Shown here: one piece after another, positions 1 to 4,191 of the stretch
Layout of the letters: each line of letters opens with the position of its first letter
How positions within the stretch are numbered: the first letter of the stretch is position 1
Source: Treponema sp.
GTDB taxonomy: Bacteria; Spirochaetota; Spirochaetia; Treponematales; Breznakiellaceae
DNA: 8,869 nucleotides
Direction: 5' to 3'
Assembly (NCBI GenBank): GCA_031275035.1
Contig: JAISPH010000237.1
Coordinates: forward strand, 1 to 8,869
Notes under the pieces: generated by a model
The model's input: only the letters and a program-made list of their open reading frames with translations
Databases searched by the model: none
What the model was told of the DNA's origin: nothing
Translations under genes and position numbers: made by a program

Positions 1-187
1 GGACCGCTGGACCGGCAGTGACGGAAAGCCTCATTCCAAGGTTACCATCGTTGCGGAACATGTGGAATTCCGCCCGGACTTTAAGAAAGAGGAGGATAGA
101 CGCTCCCAGGACGTGGAGGATCCGGGAATCTCCGGCGAGGGGGAATTTGAAGTAATCGGCGAGAGGGCGGAGGCCATGGCGTTTTAA
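1..187 (+). CDS. ssb: Single-stranded DNA-binding protein, C-terminal fragment (5' end outside window)
   Basis: The reading frame is open from the left edge (first full codon at position 2) to TAA at 185-187, giving 62 codons with the stop. It starts with RWTGSDGKPHSKVTIVAEHV followed by EFRPDF. This matches the last strands of the bacterial SSB OB fold, where a W..GxDG turn precedes xxIxAExVxFL. SSB coats single-stranded DNA in replication, repair and recombination. After the fold comes a short acidic/basic tail ending GERAEAMAF. The usual acidic tip (DDDIPF type) that recruits partner proteins is weak or absent, although the final Phe is kept. No ribosomal protein gene (rpsR) follows, so this is either a stand-alone locus or a second SSB. 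The N-terminal half is not visible, so length and oligomer type cannot be judged. Confidence 0.75.
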   Translation, partial: DRWTGSDGKPHSKVTIVAEHVEFRPDFKKEEDRRSQDVEDPGISGEGEFEVIGERAEAMAF

Positions 188-203
188 GCGTTCCGGCACA
201 AAA

Positions 204-235
204 GCCGCCCGGCGGGGATTAACTTTCCGGGCGGC
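204..235. terminator. Bidirectional intrinsic terminator between convergent genes
   Basis: A perfect 9-bp GC-rich stem, GCCGCCCGG (204-212) and CCGGGCGGC (227-235), encloses a 14-nt loop. Read on the minus strand it is followed by TTTTGT, so it is a good terminator for the U32 gene. On the plus strand, where it would end the SSB transcript, the tract after the stem is poor in T. The right arm is inside the U32 coding sequence and the loop contains its TAA (219-221), so the last codons of that gene also serve as terminator stem. Confidence 0.75.
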
Positions 236-2327
236 TGTCATTGGGATTTTGGAAAAAGCCGTTTTTCCAGTTAAAACGGCTCGCGCCGGGCACAAGCCCC
301 CCGTTGGTTGCCGCATCCATCACTTCCCGGTAATCCTGTTTTTTAAGCCGGGGGCCGGAAAAATCCAGAATGAATCGCTTAAAACCCGCGGTCCGTAAAA
401 AGGGAATTTTATCGGTTATTGAAAAAGGCGATTCGGGGATAACTACGCTCCCCTCCCTGCCGGAGACAAGGCGGAATCTTTCATCCTGGGAATCGGAGAA
501 ATCTCCAAAAGCATAGAGCTCCGAAAGGGATGAACGAATACGAAACAGGGCGGGATAAGCAAAAACCGGAACAAAGATCCCGTTCCTCCGCTCCGGGGGA
601 ACGGTCCTTTCAAGATTCTGGCGGTTATTCTCCAAAGGGCTTACCACATGATCCAACCCAAGCTCCTCAAGGAAGCACAGGGCCCAGCGGTTAAAAGCAT
701 AGAGATAGGGGCCCGCGATCAGCCGGATGCCTTCAACGCCGCTTTTAAAGAACGAAAGATGTCCCGGATTATTCACGATGAACTTTCGATACCCCGCCTC
801 AAGGAGGGCCGCCATATTCCTGGTCATATCCCCATCGGAAGCTTCGGGGAAATAGGGGTCCAGGGCAAGGATGAGTTCCCCCGGATTAAAAGGAAGGGGC
901 ACAGAGGAATTTTTGAGGAGGGCCGCGGCATTGGCAGCGTCATAGTTAAGTATGGCCATGGCAGGACGCCGGGACTGGAGTATGTAGAGATCTTCCGTCC
1001 GGGATACTTCGGCATAGAGACCTTCAGGGAAAACCCGGTCCTGTTTCCTGAGGGCCCGGAGGACCGGAAGGGGCGCGCCCTTATGCCCCGGCTGACGGCG
1101 GAAAGGCGCAAGATCCCGGGGTATCACCGGCTGATACCGGCGCCTGCTCCTGACCTGAATGAGATAAACCGAATCGCCGGGATTAAAACCAGGAGCCCCG
1201 GAAATCCAAACGCTCCCTCCGGGAACGACGCCCCCGGCAGAGCCGGCTTCGACCGGGCAGCGCCGTATCTTTACGGAAAGACGGACCGAATCATCGGAAC
1301 GGTGGAAACGCACCGTATCCCCTTCGCCGGGCATGAGTTCTCCCGGCGGGAGCAGAACCCTCAGATCCTCTCCCGAGCCGGCAATCTTCTGTATGGTCCC
1401 GAGGAATATGCCCGTCCCGCCGTCCTGGTCCTTGTTAAGGTAAGCGGCGGGAGATCCGGGGAGGATATGAAAAACGGTTTTGGACCGGGCAAAGTCATTT
1501 TTCAGGATTTCCCGGGCTTTGGCAGACGCCCGCTCCCGGTCACCCTCAAGACCGTCAATAACCGTCCTGTAGGCAGAGACCACGGCGCCCACATATTCGG
1601 CGCTCTTCATGCGTCCTTCGATCTTAAAGGAATTGACCCCCGCCTCCGCCAGGGCGGGAATGTAGTCTACAAGTTCCAAATCCGCGGGGCTGAAATAGTA
1701 GCCCTGGCTTCCGCCGCTCCGGTAGAGCCGGCGGCAGGCCTGGGTACACATACCCCGGTTGGCCGACTTGCCCCCCAGGTAGCTTGAAAAAAGGCAGAGC
1801 CCCGAGGCGGAGACGCAGAGGGCGCCGTGGATAAAAACCTCAAGCTCCATGTTGGTCCTTTCCCTGATGGACCGGATCTCTTCCAGGCTCAGTTCCCTGG
1901 CAAGAACCACCCTGCTAAAGCCCTGACGGGAAAGCAGGTTCACCCCCCGGCAGGAGGCTATGTTCATCTGGGTAGACCCATGCAGTTTGAGGGAGGGAAA
2001 ACAGGAGCGGACCATGGCGGCGGTTCCCGGATCCTGCACGATAATGCCGTTGGGCCCGGTAGCGGCAAGGTACTCCAAAAGCTGATACATCCGGTCGCTT
2101 TCCCGCTGTTCAAAAACCGTATTAACCGTAACGTATAGCTTTTTACCCTGCCGGTGGAGGGTCCTGAGGGCTCCCTCGTACTGGGAATAGGCAAAATTGG
2201 CGCTCCGCATACGGGCATTGAAGTTTTTTAACCCCAGGTACACCGCATCGGCCCCTTCGCCAATAGCCGCATCCAACGCCTCAGGCGATCCTGCGGGGGC
2301 TAGTAATTCAACTTTAGTGATGGACAT
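219..2327 (-). CDS. U32 family protein, long RlhA/TrhP-like form (RNA hydroxylation family)
   Basis: The product is 702 aa. Residues 1-260 are the U32 domain: an N-terminal ELLAPAGSPEAL start, a GADAVYLGLKNFNAR segment, and the family signature at 163-180 (EVFIHGALC...SGLC). RGMCTQACR follows at 191-199 and SFKIEGRMKS after that. Cysteines 171, 178, 194 and 198 are spaced as expected for an Fe-S cluster, though which four residues are ligands is not certain from sequence. Short U32 proteins include UbiU and UbiV. The roughly 650-700 aa form with a long C-terminal extension is that of RlhA, which takes part in hydroxylating 23S rRNA C2501, and of TrhP-type tRNA hydroxylation proteins. An RNA-modification role is therefore likely, but the substrate is not fixed, and the old 'peptidase/collagenase' label is probably misleading. 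The ATG at 2327 is supported by an in-frame TAA directly upstream and a GGGGG tract about 8 nt before it. It is transcribed divergently from trxA and convergently with the SSB gene. Confidence 0.88.
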   Translation of the reverse strand: MSITKVELLAPAGSPEALDAAIGEGADAVYLGLKNFNARMRSANFAYSQYEGALRTLHRQGKKLYVTVNTVFEQRESDRMYQLLEYLAATGPNGIIVQDPGTAAMVRSCFPSLKLHGSTQMNIASCRGVNLLSRQGFSRVVLARELSLEEIRSIRERTNMELEVFIHGALCVSASGLCLFSSYLGGKSANRGMCTQACRRLYRSGGSQGYYFSPADLELVDYIPALAEAGVNSFKIEGRMKSAEYVGAVVSAYRTVIDGLEGDRERASAKAREILKNDFARSKTVFHILPGSPAAYLNKDQDGGTGIFLGTIQKIAGSGEDLRVLLPPGELMPGEGDTVRFHRSDDSVRLSVKIRRCPVEAGSAGGVVPGGSVWISGAPGFNPGDSVYLIQVRSRRRYQPVIPRDLAPFRRQPGHKGAPLPVLRALRKQDRVFPEGLYAEVSRTEDLYILQSRRPAMAILNYDAANAAALLKNSSVPLPFNPGELILALDPYFPEASDGDMTRNMAALLEAGYRKFIVNNPGHLSFFKSGVEGIRLIAGPYLYAFNRWALCFLEELGLDHVVSPLENNRQNLERTVPPERRNGIFVPVFAYPALFRIRSSLSELYAFGDFSDSQDERFRLVSGREGSVVIPESPFSITDKIPFLRTAGFKRFILDFSGPRLKKQDYREVMDAATNGGLVPGASRFNWKNGFFQNPNDSRPES

Positions 2328-2375
2328 TTACCGGCCCCCACGCCTTGCCGCATGGCTCCTTACAAACAACATAGT

Positions 2376-2404
2376 TTGGCAATTATATTGATATAGGATA
2401 TAAT
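2376..2404 (+). promoter_or_regulatory. Sigma70-like promoter for trxA
   Basis: TTGGCA (2376-2381), a 17-bp spacer and a consensus TATAAT (2399-2404) give a near-ideal vegetative promoter. Transcription should begin near 2411, leaving a leader of about 70 nt before the trxA ATG. The elements interlock with the opposite-strand promoter at 2382-2410. Confidence 0.75.
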
Positions 2405-2410
2405 TTACAA
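2382..2410 (-). promoter_or_regulatory. Sigma70-like promoter for the U32 gene
   Basis: On the minus strand TTGTAA (2410-2405), a 17-bp spacer and a consensus TATAAT (2387-2382) point toward the U32 gene. The start would be near 2375, giving a leader of about 50 nt. Its -10 lies in the spacer of the trxA promoter, and the trxA -10 lies in its own spacer. Two polymerases therefore probably cannot occupy both at once. The stretch is AT-rich, so a chance match to one of the two promoters remains possible. Confidence 0.6.
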
Positions 2411-2425
2411 TACAATTATTCATAG

Positions 2426-2463
2426 TGAGGTTGTTTCAAAACCTCAAAGTTAAAACAACCTCA
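2426..2463 (+). promoter_or_regulatory. trxA leader hairpin with an alternative fold
   Basis: A perfect 11-bp inverted repeat, TGAGGTTGTTT (2426-2436) and AAACAACCTCA (2453-2463), lies in the predicted trxA 5' UTR and ends 7 nt before the Shine-Dalgarno. A second AACCTC at 2440-2445 can pair with the same GAGGTT (2427-2432) instead. The left arm therefore has two mutually exclusive partners. No T tract follows, so this is not an intrinsic terminator. It may affect mRNA stability or translation, or it may be a copy of a dispersed palindrome. Confidence 0.5.
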
Positions 2464-2469
2464 GTATTT

Positions 2470-2473
2470 GGAG
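2470..2473 (+). promoter_or_regulatory. Shine-Dalgarno that fixes the trxA start
   Basis: GGAG lies 6 nt before the ATG at 2480. A longer reading from TTG at 2468 would add four residues, but that TTG overlaps this site and has no SD of its own. The ATG start also gives the standard thioredoxin length. Confidence 0.8.
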
Positions 2474-2479
2474 ATTTTA

Positions 2480-2803
2480 ATGAGTAATGAAGTAGTTATA
2501 ACTGCCGCAAATTTTGAATCCGAGGTGCTTCAGTCTTCCGTGCCGGTACTGGTCGATTTTTGGGCGGCCTGGTGCGGCCCCTGTAAGATGATTGCCCCTC
2601 TTATCGGGGAACTGGCCGGGGAGTATGCCGGTAAAATCAAAGTCGGCAAGGTGAATGTGGACGAGGAAGGAGACCTGGCGAGCCGTCACGGCGTGGTATC
2701 CATCCCTACCCTGGTAGTTTATCAGGGCGGTAAAATAATCAACCAGAAAATCGGCGCCGCGCCGAAGCAGGCCATAGAGGGTCTCTTCAAGGATCTGGTC
2801 TAG
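2480..2803 (+). CDS. trxA: Thioredoxin
   Basis: The product is 107 aa, the usual length of bacterial thioredoxin 1. The redox motif WCGPCK is preceded by VLVDFWAA, and the cis-proline loop is VSIPTLVVY, followed by GGKII and the C-terminal helix ending FKDLV. All core features of an active cytoplasmic disulfide reductase are present. It would reduce targets such as peroxiredoxins, methionine sulfoxide reductases and ribonucleotide reductase, and be recycled by thioredoxin reductase, whose gene is not in this window. It appears monocistronic: its own promoter and leader lie upstream, and hairpin-rich repeat DNA begins at its stop codon. The TAG stop is itself part of the CTAG bounding repeat unit 1. 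Confidence 0.96.
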   Translation: MSNEVVITAANFESEVLQSSVPVLVDFWAAWCGPCKMIAPLIGELAGEYAGKIKVGKVNVDEEGDLASRHGVVSIPTLVVYQGGKIINQKIGAAPKQAIEGLFKDLV

Positions 2804-2945
2804 CAGCCTGTTGCACTTGTGGATTTTTTGCATATTCATGCAAAAAATCTCCGATTATCGGGTTCCTTACGCAGTTTGTAAGGTATAAATATTCATTTTA
2901 TGAATATTTATACTATTTTATGCACGAAGTGTAACAAACTGCTAG
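2800..2945. repeat. TIR-bounded hairpin unit 1 (MITE-like), flanked by CTAG
   Basis: The left end CTAGCAGCCTGTTGCACTT (from 2800) and the reverse complement of the right end, CTAGCAGTTTGTTACACTT (to 2945), agree at 16 of 19 positions. Three hairpins lie inside. The first is a perfect 12-bp stem with a 4-nt loop (2822-2833/2838-2849). The second is CCTTAC/GTAAGG (2865-2870/2878-2883). The third is a perfect 14-bp AT-rich stem with a 3-nt loop (2883-2896/2900-2913). There is no coding sequence. CTAG at both ends fits insertion at CTAG with TA duplication, as known for IS630/Tc1-type elements. That affiliation is inference, and a dispersed bidirectional terminator/REP-like repeat is the main alternative. 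Confidence 0.7.
2822..2849. terminator. Candidate trxA terminator hairpin inside repeat unit 1
   Basis: A 12-bp perfect stem with an ATTC loop starts 19 nt after the trxA stop. The stem itself carries T6 and A6 runs, with GCAT near the loop. It is AT-rich, so termination strength is doubtful. It is the first strong structure after trxA. Confidence 0.4.
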
Positions 2946-3110
2946 CAGCCTGTTGCACTTGTAGGTTTTTATGCCTTTTTCGTTGAAAAAAGGCATGAAA
3001 ACCACGATTTATGGGCTGCGCGAACCTTCGGTTCGAGGGCAGTTTGATCGGGTAAAAAATCGCCTAATCGGCGATTTTTTGGGATTTTACGCAGAAAGTG
3101 CAACAAACTG
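2942..3110. repeat. TIR-bounded hairpin unit 2 (MITE-like), in tandem with unit 1
   Basis: Its left end repeats that of unit 1 (CTAGCAGCCTGTTGCACTTGT from 2942, sharing the CTAG with the unit 1 right end), and AAAGTGCAACAAACTG (3095-3110) is its inverted right end. The interior differs from unit 1 but has the same plan. A long stem at 2964-2980/2987-3003 contains one G-T pair. CGAACC/GGTTCG lies at 3021-3026/3030-3035, and a perfect 11-bp stem at 3054-3064/3070-3080. GCAGTTTG occurs internally in both units (2871-2878 region and 3039-3045). The right boundary continues GGCC rather than TAG, so this side has lost the CTAG or never had it. Confidence 0.65.
3054..3080. terminator. Symmetric bidirectional terminator-like hairpin
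   Basis: AAAAAATCGCC (3054-3064) and GGCGATTTTTT (3070-3080) form a perfect 11-bp stem with a 5-nt loop. A6 precedes it and T6 ends it on either strand. It can therefore act on plus transcripts from trxA and on minus transcripts from the AT-rich module. Confidence 0.55.
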
Positions 3111-3387
3111 GCCTGCCGCATTGCGGCCTCGCGTATATCCCCGGCGGCTTGTGAGGAGGGGACAGATCCCGGTTGGTAAGATGTTTTGACCTTTTTGATG
3201 AACAGATTGAGCCGGTAGTGTCCTTTGAGTTTCAGCGAAAGCCTGGTTTAATACCTCGTCGCAATTTGCAAAATCTTTTCTGAGATCATTTTCTATACTT
3301 TTCAGAAAACGGTATGACCGCATCCTTCATTAAATCCGGGCCCGGAATAACCTGAACAAAGTCGGCAATGTAGTTTTTTCCTGACAT
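3111..3387 (-). pseudogene. Unrecognised broken gene read in three successive frames
   Basis: A start ATG at 3387 follows GGAG with about 8 nt spacing and lies 1 nt after the stop of the 115-aa gene. The first frame gives MSGKNYIADFVQVIPGPDLM... and stops after 33 codons at TGA 3286-3288. A second frame (from about 3323) continues coding-like text: FLKSIENDLRKDFANCDEVL, then NQAFAETQ. Near 3225 a third frame takes over with KGHYRLNLFIKKVKTSYQPG, then VPSSQAAGDIREAAMRQA, which has the GC-rich third positions of genuine genes here. That frame then runs into repeat unit 2. The simplest reading is one decayed gene with at least two frameshifts, its 3' end abutting or replaced by the repeat. I do not recognise the family. 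Two tiny overlapping genes is a less likely alternative. Confidence 0.4.
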
Positions 3388-3388
3388 T

Positions 3389-3736
3389 TTATTCTCCATG
3401 GCGTGTGCCGGCGCTTTCAGGCGCCGTTTTGTTTGCCTCTAAATGTGAGAACCGTTCCAGAAGGTTTTTTGCCATTTTCTTTACCTGGACCGCTTTCAAG
3501 CCAATTTTATTTGTATTTAATTTTTTGTCGTTCATTCCGGCAATTTTTCCAAGCCAAAATTTATGGTAGTTATCGGTAAGATTAAATACTTCTATCCGAT
3601 CTGGAAATGTCGCAACATTTTGCCAACATGTATGACTTTTATCGATATGCGTATAAAAGGCATACGAAACAAACCATGTTGCGCCCATAGTGCTCAATTC
3701 TGTTCCACCTTCAAAATTAAATGGATGACTTCCCAT
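3389..3736 (-). CDS. Hypothetical protein, 115 aa, family not recognised
   Basis: The start ATG at 3736 has a strong AGGAGG 8 nt upstream (3750-3745), which supports real translation. The product begins MGSHPFNFEGGTELSTMGAT, has an aromatic stretch WFVSYAFYTHIDKSHTCWQN, then a basic middle (MNDKKLNTNK...KAVQVKKMAKNLLERF) and a low-complexity end (EANKTAPESAGTRHGE). No signal peptide or membrane segment is seen. Base composition is AT-rich, unlike the U32, trxA and surface-protein genes, which suggests acquisition. It is third in a minus-strand series (leader ORF, frameshifted small gene, this gene, broken gene). The next start is 1 nt after its stop, so translational coupling is likely. The end of the gene overlaps a terminator-shaped hairpin on the other strand, so the natural C-terminus may be altered. 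Confidence 0.6.
   Translation of the reverse strand: MGSHPFNFEGGTELSTMGATWFVSYAFYTHIDKSHTCWQNVATFPDRIEVFNLTDNYHKFWLGKIAGMNDKKLNTNKIGLKAVQVKKMAKNLLERFSHLEANKTAPESAGTRHGE
3409..3430 (+). terminator. Terminator-shaped hairpin on the plus strand inside a minus-strand gene
   Basis: CGGCGC (3409-3414), a 6-nt loop and GCGCCG (3421-3426) are followed by TTTTGTTTG. This is the classic plus-strand intrinsic terminator layout, yet no plus-strand gene leads into it. It may stop antisense transcription reading past trxA, be a relic, or be chance. Confidence 0.35.
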
Positions 3737-3866
3737 TATTTGAACCTCCTGAATATTCGTTTCTCAAATGCAACGCCCCCACTGTGGTAACAACAATTTT
3801 CCTTCTATATGCCGTAAAAATCCGCTACCTTAGCAGTCAACAAGGACCAGAGGGACTTTTCTTAAA
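3737..3866. other. Intergenic gap in the AT-rich module, no gene seen
   Basis: These 130 nt lie between the frameshifted small gene and the 115-aa gene. Apart from the AGGAGG at 3745-3750, no convincing promoter, hairpin with a T tract or coding frame was found. An isolated TTGACT-like hexamer lacks a properly spaced -10. Confidence 0.5.
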
Positions 3867-4096
3867 CTATGTCCAAAATTCTTCAATTAAAATAGAAACT
3901 AATTTTCTTGCAAATGTTCCATCAAATTGAATTTTTTGACTTGGCTGTCCAACGTATTCTCTGTCTAGATTCCCATATGTATCAAGCTGAAAAAATTTGG
4001 TCCCTCTTTTTTCAAAAAAACAATATGTGGCCGATGCTTCACCTTGTTTGGTGTTTCTATCCATATCTTTTTTTCAATCGAAGTTATGCGAGCCAT
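3867..4096 (-). CDS. Small conserved-type protein requiring a -1 frameshift (76 aa if joined)
   Basis: ATG at 4096 follows GGGAGGA (4107-4101) at good spacing and starts MARITSIEKK. In that zero frame translation ends after 43 codons at TAG 3967-3965. A -1 shift at the A-AAA-AAG heptamer (4073-4067) joins it to the downstream frame: DMDRNTKQGEASATYCFFEK, then RGTKFFQLDTYGNLDREYVG, then QPSQKIQFDG...LVSILIEEFWT (stop 3869-3867). From memory, the joined 76-aa product fits a family of about 65-aa proteins. Those start MARI or MAxI and carry ATYxxFExxGxKYFQLDTYG, then GxxSQxIQFD and a C-terminal helix ending EF. They are often found in mobile or defence-rich loci and sometimes mislabelled as methionyl-tRNA formyltransferase. 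Function is unknown to me. The MARI start and the family core thus lie in different frames, so the gene is either frameshift-expressed, mutated in a homopolymer, or affected by a base-call error. An internal ATG at 4064 lacks a good SD. Confidence 0.65.
4067..4074 (-). other. A7G slippery homopolymer (contains A-AAA-AAG)
   Basis: On the minus strand the codons read GAA AAA AAG, which presents the dnaX-type slippery heptamer in the correct phase. Slipping back one base moves the ribosome into exactly the frame that holds the rest of the protein. No internal SD is seen 10-14 nt upstream. Only a weak 4-bp CACC/GGTG hairpin lies downstream, so programmed frameshifting is possible but not well supported. 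Confidence 0.55.
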
Positions 4097-4143
4097 TTTA
4101 TCCTCCCAAATTTCCATATAGTACCGGTGTTATGCTCTTTCAT
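4084..4143 (-). CDS. Short leader ORF (19 aa) overlapping the small gene start
   Basis: ATG at 4143 encodes MKEHNTGTIWKFGRIKWLA and stops at TAA 4086-4084. It overlaps the first codons of the frameshifted gene in another frame. Upstream are AAGGAGG (4160-4154, 10 nt from ATG) and a closer AAGG. The overlap would place terminating ribosomes next to the GGGAGGA and ATG of the next gene, as in translational coupling. It may be a leader peptide, or chance in a purine-rich stretch. Confidence 0.35.
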   Translation of the reverse strand: MKEHNTGTIWKFGRIKWLA

Positions 4144-4164
4144 TTTCCTTTTTCCTCCTTCCTA

Positions 4165-4191
4165 ATTATCCCAGCCCGCGCTGTTTGTAAA
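4165..4191 (-). promoter_or_regulatory. Weak possible promoter for the AT-rich module
   Basis: On the minus strand TTTACA (4191-4186) and GATAAT (4170-4165) are separated by 15 bp, shorter than the preferred 17. It lies just after the stop of the large lipoprotein gene. No intrinsic terminator separates that gene from the module, so read-through is an alternative source of transcript. Confidence 0.25.

Noticed and set aside
648..1787. Plus-strand open frame of 379 codons opposite the U32 gene
   Set aside because: It is the antisense shadow of a well-supported U32 coding sequence. The product is basic and low in complexity, and it has no recognisable domain.
2300..2353. Short minus-strand ORF (MRQGVGAGKCPSLKLNY) upstream of and overlapping the U32 start
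   Set aside because: AAGGAG is only 2 nt from its ATG, too close for normal initiation, and it is out of frame with the U32 gene. It is probably chance.
2468..2479. TTG start extending thioredoxin by four residues
   Set aside because: It overlaps the SD that serves the ATG at 2480 and has no SD of its own.
2971..3189. Plus-strand open frame after trxA
   Set aside because: It runs through the hairpins of repeat unit 2, has no SD, and its peptide simply translates the palindromes.
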